Source: JALYJG01 sp033763555
Lineage (GTDB): Bacteria > Pseudomonadota > Alphaproteobacteria > UBA9219
Direction of reading: 5' to 3'
Assembly (NCBI GenBank): GCA_033763555.1
Contig: JANRKK010000023.1
Coordinates: 1 to 25,056, forward strand
DNA: 25,056 nt
Below, one piece after another: positions 1 to 7,069 of this stretch; position 1 is the stretch's first letter, and each line of letters opens with the position of its first letter. The position numbers and the translations under genes were made by a program. A model generated the notes under the pieces. The model saw only the letters and a list, made by a program, of their open reading frames with translations. It ran no database searches and was not told where the DNA came from.

Positions 1-360
1 CGCAAGGTCCTGAAAATCGCCAAGGAACCGATCAGCCTCGAAACACCGATTGGTGACGAGGAAGATTCACATCTCGGCGATTTCATCGAAGACAAGAACG
101 CCGTCCAGCCGCTCGACAGCGCCATCCTCGGCAATCTGCGCGAGACGACGACGCGCGTGCTCGCCACCCTCACGCCGCGCGAAGAACGCGTTCTGCGCAT
201 GCGCTTCGGTATCGGCATGAACACCGACCACACGCTGGAAGAAGTTGGCCAGCAATTCAGCGTCACCCGCGAACGTATCCGTCAGATCGAGGCAAAGGCG
301 CTCCGCAAACTGAAGCACCCGTCACGGTCGAGGAAGCTTCGCAGTTTCTTGGATACCTGA
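1..360 (+). CDS. rpoD: RNA polymerase primary sigma factor RpoD, C-terminal part (truncated by window edge)
   Basis: The reading frame is open from base 1 and ends with TGA at 358-360, giving about 119 residues. It holds the end of region 3 (ISLETPIGDEEDS) and all of region 4: the TPREERVLRMRFGIG helix, the helix-turn-helix TLEEVGQQFSVTRERIRQIE that contacts the -35 element, and the closing KALRKLKHPSRSRKLRSFLD typical of group 1 sigma-70 factors. It directs RNA polymerase to housekeeping promoters. The N-terminal part, which would separate RpoD from close alternative sigmas, lies outside the window, but the RKLRSFLD ending strongly favours RpoD. A hairpin repeat begins 8 nt after the stop and may act in 3' end formation. 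Confidence 0.96.
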   Translation, partial: RKVLKIAKEPISLETPIGDEEDSHLGDFIEDKNAVQPLDSAILGNLRETTTRVLATLTPREERVLRMRFGIGMNTDHTLEEVGQQFSVTRERIRQIEAKALRKLKHPSRSRKLRSFLDT

Positions 361-368
361 TCCTTCCC

Positions 369-433
369 GTCACCCCGGCGAAAGCCGGGGTCTAGTTTAT
401 GCGTTTCTGGATTCCGGCTTGCGCCGGAATGAC
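369..433. repeat. Composite REP-like element: two hairpins in opposite orientation
   Basis: Two perfect 8-bp stems lie 20 nt apart: ACCCCGGC-GAAA-GCCGGGGT at 372-391 and ATTCCGGC-TTGC-GCCGGAAT at 411-430. The first is flanked by GTC and CTAG, the second by CTGG and GAC. Read on the other strand the second unit therefore has the same GTCA...CCAG boundaries, making the pair a head-to-head composite (BIME-like). The same arrangement recurs at 1073-1173. Extragenic palindromes of this type are widespread in proteobacteria. The location after rpoD suggests a possible role in transcript end protection. Confidence 0.85.
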
Positions 434-572
434 AAAAAAGGGGAAAGCCCCAGGTTGTGGCTTTCTATTCCCGCATTCCCGCTCCCTGCCCTGTTTTCGT
501 AAGCTGCAGCTCATAAACGCATACGCGGATATGAGTTCCGGTTGATATTTTTTGCGTTTTTATAAGTTCGGC

Positions 573-601
573 GTTATGGGCGATGAAAGAAACCCAATAA
601 C
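573..601 (+). promoter_or_regulatory. Inverted repeat just upstream of the mobile mystery A gene, possible operator
   Basis: GTTATGGG (573-580) and CCCAATAAC (593-601) form an imperfect inverted repeat with one bulged base and a 12-nt spacer, ending 5 nt before the ATG at 607. HTH regulators commonly repress their own promoter through such sites. No convincing -35/-10 pair was identified next to it, so the assignment is an inference from position and symmetry. Confidence 0.25.
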
Positions 602-606
602 GACGG

Positions 607-1059
607 ATGAATTTCATGAAAAACGAATTGGTGGCGAAGCAGATGCGGCGGGATCTGGACGACCGGCTACGACAGGGCTGGAACCGCGTGCGGCATGATG
701 TGCCGAAACGCGGCTGGATCCATAATGTGCGCGAGGCGATCGGCTTCTCAACCGCCCAGCTGGGCGCACGCCTGAAGATCAGCCAGTCGGGCGTCGTGGC
801 GCTGGAACAATCGGAGGCCGCCGGAACCATCCAACTGAAAACCCTGCGCAAGGTGGCGAAGGCTCTGCGTTGCGAGCTGGTCTATGCGCTGGTGCCGGAG
901 GAAGGCACGCTCGAAAACACCCTGCGGGAGCGCCGCCGCCATGTCGCCCTGCGCGACCTTGAGCAGTTGATGAAGGAATCCAAATTCGCCGAGGCGGAAC
1001 GCCGCGCTCTCCTCACCGCCTATGCGGAGAAGATCAAGCTGAAGAGGGTGTGGGAGTAG
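607..1059 (+). CDS. Mobile mystery protein A family XRE-type HTH protein
   Basis: This 150-residue protein matches the 'mobile mystery protein A' pattern as I know it: an N-terminal KQMRRDLDDRL segment (11-21), a PKRGWIHNVREAIGFS motif (33-48), an XRE helix-turn-helix (about 38-95, with TAQLGARLKISQSGVVALEQSE), and the block TLRKVAKALRCELVYALVP (79-97). The family is a DNA-binding protein nearly always paired with mobile mystery protein B, a Fic-domain protein that probably modifies target proteins, and is found on plasmids and mobile DNA. Here no Fic gene follows: a repeat element and a convergent DUF3800 gene do. A second in-frame ATG lies at 616; neither start has a good Shine-Dalgarno sequence. 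It may be an orphan antitoxin-like regulator left after loss of its partner. Confidence 0.85.
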   Translation: MNFMKNELVAKQMRRDLDDRLRQGWNRVRHDVPKRGWIHNVREAIGFSTAQLGARLKISQSGVVALEQSEAAGTIQLKTLRKVAKALRCELVYALVPEEGTLENTLRERRRHVALRDLEQLMKESKFAEAERRALLTAYAEKIKLKRVWE

Positions 1060-1072
1060 ACCAACACTTCAC

Positions 1073-1173
1073 GTCACCCCGGCGAAAGCCGGGGTCTAGC
1101 ATCGCGCGATAGCGCGAAAGAGTCATTGGCTCGCAGACGCTCGCCGCTGGATTCCGGCTTGCGCCGGAATGAC
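1073..1173. repeat. Second composite REP-like element, same two hairpins as at 369-433
   Basis: The left unit (1073-1099) is base-for-base identical to 369-395, and the right unit (1147-1173) is identical to 407-433. The spacer is longer (47 nt against 11 nt). It lies between the stop of the mobile mystery A gene and the convergent DUF3800 gene, so the HTH gene is bracketed by two near-identical composites in the same overall orientation. Confidence 0.85.
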
Positions 1174-1191
1174 GAACGCATACAAATGTTC

Positions 1192-2139
1192 TCACTTAAA
1201 TGGATTATCGTCAGGGTTATACTTCCACGAGTCCAAATCAAAGTCATTCAGAACAATTTGTTCAATTTTTCCATGACGCAAAAAAGATTGTTTAACAGCA
1301 TTGAATGCGGCACCACAAAGTTTGCGATTTAAATATCTTCCAATAATAGTGGCAGAAAAATCAGCAATACGAAGTTCTGGAGATTCATGTGAGAATCCAA
1401 ATTGACAGCTTTTCACAAACAACTCATTAAAATCCAATCTCCCATTACGAGTAAATTTGTCAAGAAATGGATGGCCTTGAGTTCTCCAAGTCTTCAGAAG
1501 CGGGATTGGAGTTTGTTTAGAAATATGCCACAACTGATTTCTAAGTAGATCTTTCCAAAATGTTAAATGACGTTCTTCACGGATAAAATCACGATCAATT
1601 ACAATGCGTATGTTTGGCAATTCTAGGTCGTATCCTCCACTAATTGCGTGACCTATATTGTTGATGAGAGAATTAATTATACAATGTCCCAACAATATAA
1701 TTTTAAGAAATTGACTATCATTAAGACGTCCAAACCAATTCCCAAATTCTTCATAAGTTCGCGCAACTGCCGGACGACCAAGTGACAAATATCCCTTAAT
1801 CCCTTCTTGAATTCCTGCGGTTGCCACTTGACGATGTTTAGCAATGACTAGAGATGACTGCTCCGAAGAACGAAGTGCGACTGGGGTAATACCAAGCTTG
1901 GGTGGGAGACCAAAGACAATATCTGCAAATTCTGATAGTTGTTCATCTGAAAGTCTTGACCCTTTAAATTCACCTTTAGAATTTTTTAGCGATCTAGGAA
2001 GGGATTTCTCAAAAGCACAAAACTGTCTTCTCTTTTTTTCAATCCGTAAGCCCGTTTCTCTATAATGAACCGCGATAAAAAAATTTATATCCTTAGATTT
2101 AACATCGAAAGAACCCGATTCATCAATAGCAATCAGCAT
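1192..2139 (-). CDS. DUF3800 family protein (predicted RNase H-like fold)
   Basis: The ATG at 2139 gives 315 residues and starts 8 nt after the map stop. A GTG at 2172 would add 11 residues but would overlap map. DUF3800 hallmarks are visible: the N-terminal acidic strand MLIAIDESGSF (D6, E7), a central hydrophobic strand ending in acidic residues IRIVIDRDF (D182, D184), and a late PELRIADFSATIIGRYLN segment (D260), which together could build a metal-binding nuclease-like site. DUF3800 proteins are of unproven function and often sit in accessory or defence-rich DNA. The gene is strikingly AT-rich beside its GC-rich neighbours and uses A/T-ending codons, which points to horizontal acquisition. 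No Shine-Dalgarno sequence is clear, so it may be co-transcribed from map. Confidence 0.8.
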   Translation of the reverse strand: MLIAIDESGSFDVKSKDINFFIAVHYRETGLRIEKKRRQFCAFEKSLPRSLKNSKGEFKGSRLSDEQLSEFADIVFGLPPKLGITPVALRSSEQSSLVIAKHRQVATAGIQEGIKGYLSLGRPAVARTYEEFGNWFGRLNDSQFLKIILLGHCIINSLINNIGHAISGGYDLELPNIRIVIDRDFIREERHLTFWKDLLRNQLWHISKQTPIPLLKTWRTQGHPFLDKFTRNGRLDFNELFVKSCQFGFSHESPELRIADFSATIIGRYLNRKLCGAAFNAVKQSFLRHGKIEQIVLNDFDLDSWKYNPDDNPFK

Positions 2140-2147
2140 CGTATAGC

Positions 2148-2960
2148 TTACGAATAAGGCGGCCTCAGCCACCCTTTCGGTGACTGGGTGAAAATCTCTA
2201 CGCCGGTATCGGTGACGCCGATGGTGTGTTCGAACTGGGCGGAGAGGGATTTGTCTTTCGTCACCGCCGTCCAGCCGTCCTGCAGCACTTTGGTGCCCGG
2301 CTTGCCCGCATTGATCATGGGCTCGACCGTGAAGATCATGCCGGGTTTCAGCACATCGCCCTCGCCGGGTTCGCCATAATGCAGCACGGAGGGCTGGGTA
2401 TGGAAAATCCGCCCGATGCCGTGGCCGCAGAAATCCCGCACGATGGAAAAGCCCGCCGCTTCGGCATAGGTCTGTATGGCGTAGCCGATGTCACCCAACG
2501 TCGCGCCGGGCTTCACCGCGTTGATGCCAAGCATCATCGCCTCATACGTCACATCCACCAGCTTGCGGGCCTTAACGCCGATTTTGTCGCCGACGAAAAA
2601 CATGCGGCTGGTGTCGCCGTACCAGCCATCCAGCTTCACTGTCACGTCGACATTGACAATGTCACCGTCCTCCAACCGCTTGTCGCCCGGGATGCCGTGG
2701 CACACCACATGATTGGGCGAGATGCAGGTCGCGCGCGGATAGCCGCGATAGCCGAGTGGCGCCGAAACCGCGCCATGCTCCAGCGTGAAATTGTTGCAGA
2801 GATCGTCGAGGTCGCCCGTACGCGCGCCCGGCACGACATAGGGCGTGATGAAATCCAGCACCTCGGCCGCCAGCCGCCCGGCCCTGCGCATGGCGGCAAA
2901 GCCTTCGGGGCCGTGAAGCTGGATAGAATCGCTCTCTTCGATGGGCAGTGAATCTTGCAT
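2148..2960 (-). CDS. map: Type I methionine aminopeptidase
   Basis: This cytosolic metalloprotease removes the initiator methionine from nascent proteins. At 270 residues it has the usual length for the single-domain type I enzyme. The five metal ligands are all present: D105 and D116 (IVNVDV, WYGDTS), H180 (DFCGHGIG), E213 (FTVEPM) and E244 (AQFEHTIGV). H88 (VVCHGIP) and H187 (IFHTQPS) match the catalytic histidines of the family. It ends 8 nt before the DUF3800 start. Upstream lies a heptamer array and then the end of an unknown gene on the same strand. There is no association with rpsB, secY or adk, which often neighbour map. Confidence 0.97.
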   Translation of the reverse strand: MQDSLPIEESDSIQLHGPEGFAAMRRAGRLAAEVLDFITPYVVPGARTGDLDDLCNNFTLEHGAVSAPLGYRGYPRATCISPNHVVCHGIPGDKRLEDGDIVNVDVTVKLDGWYGDTSRMFFVGDKIGVKARKLVDVTYEAMMLGINAVKPGATLGDIGYAIQTYAEAAGFSIVRDFCGHGIGRIFHTQPSVLHYGEPGEGDVLKPGMIFTVEPMINAGKPGTKVLQDGWTAVTKDKSLSAQFEHTIGVTDTGVEIFTQSPKGWLRPPYS

Positions 2961-2963
2961 CAG

Positions 2964-3033
2964 TTGCTAGGTGCTAGTTGTTAGTTGTTGGGGCTCGGTT
3001 GCTAGCGACTAGGGACTAGCCACTAACGACTAT
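2964..3033. repeat. Heptamer tandem array rich in CTAG
   Basis: Seventy bases read as ten consecutive 7-bp units. Most fit NNRCTAG or a one- or two-base variant: TTGCTAG at 2964 and again at 2999, GTGCTAG at 2971, TTGTTAG at 2978, CGACTAG at 3006, GGACTAG at 3013. Exact CTAG occurs at 2967, 2974, 3002, 3009 and 3016, all in the 7-nt phase; CTAG is normally a rare tetranucleotide in bacteria. The array fills the gap between the map start and the preceding minus-strand gene, and its last unit overlaps that gene's TAG stop (3030-3032). Confidence 0.8.
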
Positions 3034-3713
3034 ATAGACCCTCCCGGCTTGAAATTCACCTGCACGCCGATTTTTTCCATGGCCTGCATGCTGGTGGCCA
3101 GGCTTTGCTGCGACGCCGCGGCCAGCATCGCCTGCCCGTATTCGGTCGGCGCGCGGCTGGAGGAGGTTTTTTCGGCAGTCAGCAGGTTGGCCAGAATGCC
3201 CGGCAAGCCGCCATCGGCCACCTTGCCGCTGCGGATGCCTTCATCCTGCCGTGCCTTGGGGCCCCAGAATAATTCGGTAATGCGCTGGTCACCGGCGCGT
3301 TTTTTCTTTTTCTTCTTGGGCAGGCCGGTGTCTTCGTCGATCTCCTCCTGCTCGTTCGGATCTTCCCATTTGACGTCTTCCCAGGAGACATAGAGGAAAT
3401 CCTGAATCGCATCGGACATAAAGGGCAGGTTGATCAGCAATTCGCGGAACATTTCGGCCGCGCTGAAAATCGCTTCCTCTTCCAGTTTTTTGAGTGTGGC
3501 TTTTTCTTCGTCCGTCTTCATGCCCTTGCGCGCCTGCATCACGGGCACCATGCAGTTATCTTTCAGGCGCTTGGCCCAGTCATTCGCCTGGTTGGCACGG
3601 TCGATCTCGCCATTTTCCTTGTACAGCTCACCCATCGTGCGGAGCCGCTTGACGAGGCATTCCGACCAGTACCACCAGTCATTAAAGGGCGCGCGTTGGC
3701 TGTATTTGCTCAT
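3030..3713 (-). CDS. Protein of unrecognised family, paralogue A of a tandem pair
   Basis: I do not recognise this 227-residue protein. It has no signal peptide or membrane segment. Visible parts are an aromatic N-terminal motif DWWYW followed by VKRLRTMGELY (12-31), a charged helical stretch (35-85), the helix MFRELLINLPFMSDAIQDFL (88-107), an acidic linker (about 109-129) ending in six lysines (133-138), a TELFWGP...EGI..G...GGLP motif (146-171), and a C-terminal helix rich in Ala and Gln. The same three blocks, in the same order, occur in the gene directly upstream (3763-4380), so the two are tandem duplicates. The gap between them is 49 nt, with a GAAGGA sequence rather far from the ATG. 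Codon use looks like that of the chromosome, so transfer is not indicated. Confidence 0.8.
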   Translation of the reverse strand: MSKYSQRAPFNDWWYWSECLVKRLRTMGELYKENGEIDRANQANDWAKRLKDNCMVPVMQARKGMKTDEEKATLKKLEEEAIFSAAEMFRELLINLPFMSDAIQDFLYVSWEDVKWEDPNEQEEIDEDTGLPKKKKKKRAGDQRITELFWGPKARQDEGIRSGKVADGGLPGILANLLTAEKTSSSRAPTEYGQAMLAAASQQSLATSMQAMEKIGVQVNFKPGGSI

Positions 3714-3762
3714 GCCGCGATAATAATTGAATTTCCTTCAATTTTCCTAATGCAAAATCGCC

Positions 3763-4380
3763 TTATTCCACCTGACCGGCGGAGCGCAGATAACGGGGGT
3801 TTCGGCGGCGCTGCTGGGCCTCATCCTGCCGCTGCGGCTTATCTTCCCGGTGCAGGGCGTCACGCATGGGGCGGGTATCGCCCGCCTGCTCCTGCTCCAG
3901 CAGTTCCTGCAGCGCGAGCGGCAGGCGTCCATGTTCGGTATAACCGCTGCCGATGCCTTCCGGCTCGCGGCCCAGCGGCCCGCGGAACAGTTCGGTCGCC
4001 AGCCGGCCGTTGCAGTTATCGTACCAGGGCGATTTCAGGAATTTCTGCATGTCGGCGGAAAGATCAGGCAGCAGATTCATCATATCGCGCAGCAGGACGG
4101 CGAGGCCGGCAATCACGCGCTCATCATGATGCTCCAGATCATCCAGGGAATCCGTGGGCGTATCCGCCTCATCCGTCAGCGCGTGGATACGACGCAACAG
4201 GTCGAGCGTGCGGCCATTTTTGCCCTGCCGTTCGCTGTCGGCAACGAATACATCATCATGGGGAGGTTTGCTGTAAATGTGTACGCAGGTAGTCAAACGG
4301 TCGATAACGACCCCCGCCCAGCGGAACCACTCTTCGCGTGCTGGTTTTAGTGCAACGGCTTGCAGATGACGGTCACCCAT
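3763..4380 (-). CDS. Protein of unrecognised family, paralogue B of a tandem pair
   Basis: This 205-residue protein is of unknown function and shares three blocks with the downstream gene: EEWFRWAGVVIDRLTTCVHIY (16-36), the helix LLRDMMNLLPDLSADMQKFL (96-115) followed by a W, and TELFRGP...EGIGSG....GRLP..L..LLEQEQ (129-164). Between the first two blocks it carries an acidic DEADTPTDSLDDLEHHDE stretch. The C-terminus is a basic, Gln/Arg-rich tail. No signal peptide or membrane helix is apparent, so both proteins are probably cytosolic. The start is well supported: AGGAGGT lies about 10 nt upstream of the ATG. It follows aroC by 71 nt and may have its own promoter. Confidence 0.82.
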   Translation of the reverse strand: MGDRHLQAVALKPAREEWFRWAGVVIDRLTTCVHIYSKPPHDDVFVADSERQGKNGRTLDLLRRIHALTDEADTPTDSLDDLEHHDERVIAGLAVLLRDMMNLLPDLSADMQKFLKSPWYDNCNGRLATELFRGPLGREPEGIGSGYTEHGRLPLALQELLEQEQAGDTRPMRDALHREDKPQRQDEAQQRRRNPRYLRSAGQVE

Positions 4381-4404
4381 AGGTACTGACCTCCTGCTGC
4401 TTGC

Positions 4405-4433
4405 AGGCTACCACAAATACCTATTTTGGGCAA
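4405..4433 (-). promoter_or_regulatory. Possible sigma-70-type promoter for the paralogue pair
   Basis: On the minus strand TTGCCC (4433-4428) and TAGCCT (4410-4405) are separated by 17 nt, ahead of the strong AGGAGGT ribosome-binding site and ATG at 4380. The -35 fits well and the -10 only moderately. It lies in the 71-nt aroC-paralogue B gap, so a start point separate from aroC is plausible but unproven. Confidence 0.3.
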
Positions 4434-4451
4434 TTCGACGATTCAGGGGCT

Positions 4452-5537
4452 TTAAGCTTTAACGCCGCGACCTAACGCCTTGTATCGTAACAGATGATCG
4501 GCCAGCACACAGGCCATCATCGCCTCGCCGACAGGCACGGCGCGGATGCCGACGCAGGGATCATGGCGGCCCTTGGTGGAGATTTCGGTATTCTTGCCGT
4601 GAACATCAATCGTCTTTTTCGGCTGCAGGATGGAGCTGGTCGGCTTGACGGCAAAACGCACGACAACATCCTGTCCCGTCGAAATACCGCCGAGAATGCC
4701 CCCGGCATGGTTCGACAGGAATTCGGGCTTACCACCCTGCCCCGCGCGCATTTCATCGGAATTTTCCTCACCGGACAGTACGGCGCTGGCGAAACCAGCG
4801 CCGATTTCCACGCCCTTCACGGCATTGATCGACATCATCGCGCGGGTCAGATCGCTGTCGAGCTTGCCGTAAACAGGCTCGCCTAGACCGACGGGAACGC
4901 CCGAAGCCACCACCTCGATCACCGCGCCGATGGAGGAACCATTCTTGCGGATGGATTCCAGATATTCCGTCCATGACGGGATGATATTTTTGTCCGGACT
5001 GAAAAACGGATTATTGTCGACTTCGTTCCAGTCCAAGCGCGCCCGGTCGATTTTCTGCGTACCGATCTGAATGACGGCGCCGCGTATCTGTATGGAATTG
5101 CCGAGAATTTTGCGCGCAATGGCTCCCGCCGCGACACGGCTGGCGGTTTCGCGGGCTGAGGCCCTGCCCCCGCCTTTGTAATCGCGCACGCCATATTTGG
5201 CCCAATAGGTGTAGTCGGCATGACCAGGACGGAATTTGTCCTTGATGTCGTCGTAATCCTTCGACCGCACATCGGTATTGTCGATCATCAGGCTGATCGG
5301 TGCGCCGGTGGTGACGCCTTCAAACACACCGGACATGATCTTGACCTGATCGGCTTCCTGCCGCTGCGTCGTGAATTTGGACTGGCCGGGACGGCGGCGA
5401 TCCATCCAGGGCTGAATATCGGCCTCACTCAGTGAAATTTGTGATGGGCAACCATCCACCACAACGCCAATAGCAGGCCCGTGACTTTCGCCCCATGTCG
5501 TAAAACGGAAAAGCTCGCCGAAGCTGTTGCTGGCCAT
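4452..5537 (-). CDS. aroC: Chorismate synthase
   Basis: This enzyme converts 5-enolpyruvylshikimate-3-phosphate to chorismate, the last shikimate step, using reduced FMN. The 361-residue length is normal. Family signatures are present: the N-terminal TTWGESHGPAIG with H19, GGGRASARETASRVAAGAIA in the middle, HAGGILGGISTGQDVVVRFA, and the closing RHDPCVGIRAVPVGEAMMA. The ATG lies 6 nt after the fabI stop, so aroC is almost certainly co-transcribed with fabI and probably translationally coupled. The neighbour downstream is the unknown paralogue pair. Confidence 0.98.
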   Translation of the reverse strand: MASNSFGELFRFTTWGESHGPAIGVVVDGCPSQISLSEADIQPWMDRRRPGQSKFTTQRQEADQVKIMSGVFEGVTTGAPISLMIDNTDVRSKDYDDIKDKFRPGHADYTYWAKYGVRDYKGGGRASARETASRVAAGAIARKILGNSIQIRGAVIQIGTQKIDRARLDWNEVDNNPFFSPDKNIIPSWTEYLESIRKNGSSIGAVIEVVASGVPVGLGEPVYGKLDSDLTRAMMSINAVKGVEIGAGFASAVLSGEENSDEMRAGQGGKPEFLSNHAGGILGGISTGQDVVVRFAVKPTSSILQPKKTIDVHGKNTEISTKGRHDPCVGIRAVPVGEAMMACVLADHLLRYKALGRGVKA

Positions 5538-5543
5538 GTCGCC

Positions 5544-6410
5544 CTAGCCGGGTTTCTGAACGAAACCGCTGAGAAGTTCCATGATCTCAGCCGCCCCATC
5601 AACCGCCATCATACCGATGGTGTGATAGCCGGCATCAACATGCATGATTTCACCCGTAACGCCTGTACCGAGATCGCTCAACAGGTAAAGCCCGGCATTG
5701 CCGACTTCCAGCGTGGTGACATTGCGCTTCAGCGGCGCGTTAATTTCATTCCATCTCAGAATATAGCGGAAATCGCCGATACCCGAAGCCGCCAGCGTCT
5801 TGATCGGCCCGGCCGAGATGGCGTTCACACGGATATTACTCCTGCCCAGATCTGCGGCAAGGTAACGCACGCTGGCTTCCAGCGCCGCCTTGGCCACACC
5901 CATGACATTGTAATGCGGCATCACACGCTCGGCGCCGAGATAGCTGAGCGTCAGCAGGCTGCCGCCTTCGGACATCAACGGCACGGCACGGCGGCAAATC
6001 GCTGTAAAGGAATAACAGGAAATATCCATCGTATGCAGGAAGTTCGCCCGCGTCGTGTCGACATAAAGCCCATCCAACTCGTTCTTGTCCGAAAAGGCGA
6101 TGCAATGAACAACGAAATCCAGCTTGCCCCATTTTTCTTTCAGGGTTTTGAAAAGCGTATCCACGCTTTCTTCATTCGTCACATCGCACGGCAAAAGAAT
6201 TTTGGAGCCCACGGATTCCGCCAAGGGCCCGACGCGCTTCAACAAAGCTTCGCCTTGATAGGTGAAAGCCAGTTCGGCTCCCTGCGCCGCGAGTGCGCTG
6301 GCGATGCCCCAAGCGATGGAACGGTCATTCGCAACGCCCATGACAAGGCCGCGCTTGCCTTTCATAAGCGTGCCGGGGAACGGAGCCGTGGGAACAGGAG
6401 AAGACGTCAT
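5544..6410 (-). CDS. fabI: Enoyl-[acyl-carrier-protein] reductase (NADH), FabI
   Basis: It reduces trans-2-enoyl-ACP in the last step of each fatty-acid elongation cycle. The ATG at 6410 is preceded by GAGG at good spacing and gives 288 residues; a TTG at 6425 would add five residues. A Rossmann nucleotide site of the FabI type is seen (GVANDRSIAWGIA), and the SDR-like active site reads SYLGAERVMPHYNVMGVAKA, with the Tyr-x6-Lys pair of FabI. The AISAGPIKTLAASGI substrate loop follows. The segment matching the E. coli Gly93 loop reads CIAFSDKNEL, with Ala where E. coli has Gly. It lies 53 nt after pth and 6 nt before aroC in one transcription run. Confidence 0.97.
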   Translation of the reverse strand: MTSSPVPTAPFPGTLMKGKRGLVMGVANDRSIAWGIASALAAQGAELAFTYQGEALLKRVGPLAESVGSKILLPCDVTNEESVDTLFKTLKEKWGKLDFVVHCIAFSDKNELDGLYVDTTRANFLHTMDISCYSFTAICRRAVPLMSEGGSLLTLSYLGAERVMPHYNVMGVAKAALEASVRYLAADLGRSNIRVNAISAGPIKTLAASGIGDFRYILRWNEINAPLKRNVTTLEVGNAGLYLLSDLGTGVTGEIMHVDAGYHTIGMMAVDGAAEIMELLSGFVQKPG

Positions 6411-6463
6411 TAAGGCCTCATGCAATTGGTAGAAAGTCTAACTTACACGATTGATTTTATGAA

Positions 6464-7048
6464 TCAAATCTTGCCCTGCATGGCCTTGGCAATATGCGAA
6501 AGATAATCGGATGTCTCGCCTGACAGCAAGCTTTCAAACCCCGAAGCCACGACGTCCAGCAAAGGCTCCAGCCATGTTTTATCGCTCTTGGCAAAGGGGC
6601 TGAGAACATAATCACTGACAATATCGCCGCGTTGACCGGGATGGCCTATGCCCAACCGCACCCGCCAGTAATCCTGCCCAATATGTTCATCCAGCGACTT
6701 AAGGCCGTTATGCCCTGCCGCCCCGCCGCCCTGTTTGATTTTCACCTGCCCCGGCTGGAGATCAAGCTCGTCATGAAAGACGATGACATCTTTAGGTTCC
6801 AGTTTGTGAAAGCGCATGGCCTCGCCCACGGATTGCCCCGACAGATTCATGAAGGTCATGGGCTTGAGAAGCAGAAAGTCAGGGCCGGAAGCAGGGGATG
6901 TCAGCAGCCCTTTGAATTTGCGCTTCCATGCCGGACATTTGTAATGCGCCGCAATGGCATCCGCGGCCATGAATCCGATATTATGCCGTGTGCTGGCATA
7001 TTCTTTATCGGGATTGCCGAGACCGACGATGAGACGAGGTTGGGTCAT
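6464..7048 (-). CDS. pth: Peptidyl-tRNA hydrolase
   Basis: It releases tRNA from peptidyl-tRNA that has dropped off the ribosome. From the ATG at 7048 the protein has 194 residues and begins MTQPRLIVGLGNPDKEYASTRHNIG, aligning with the family start; the catalytic His is in TRHNIGF. Further signatures are LLLKPMTFMNLSG, the catalytic Asp in VFHDELDL, and GGGAAGHNGLKSL with its conserved His. An ATG at 7066 would add MCYVVR but abuts a hairpin repeat; neither start has a strong ribosome-binding site. It follows rplY, the common rplY-pth order, but here two hairpin elements lie between the two genes. Confidence 0.97.
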   Translation of the reverse strand: MTQPRLIVGLGNPDKEYASTRHNIGFMAADAIAAHYKCPAWKRKFKGLLTSPASGPDFLLLKPMTFMNLSGQSVGEAMRFHKLEPKDVIVFHDELDLQPGQVKIKQGGGAAGHNGLKSLDEHIGQDYWRVRLGIGHPGQRGDIVSDYVLSPFAKSDKTWLEPLLDVVASGFESLLSGETSDYLSHIAKAMQGKI

Positions 7049-7069
7049 ACGCACAACATAACACATAAC

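Noticed and set aside
369..1173. CRISPR-like array formed by repeated hairpin units
   Set aside because: Only two copies of each unit occur, spacers differ in length and a gene lies between; no cas gene is present.
2226..2951. 241-residue open frame on the plus strand opposite map
   Set aside because: The map gene has complete catalytic residues; the opposing frame is rich in His/Ala/Arg as expected from a shadow.
2964..3033. Attachment site or direct-repeat scar of an integrated element
   Set aside because: The 7-nt phasing through the whole stretch is better explained as a tandem array; no integrase or tRNA gene is nearby.
5481..6413. 310-residue open frame on the plus strand opposite fabI
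   Set aside because: It lies antisense to a certain fabI gene, has no family motif or ribosome-binding site, and reads as a GC-rich shadow frame.
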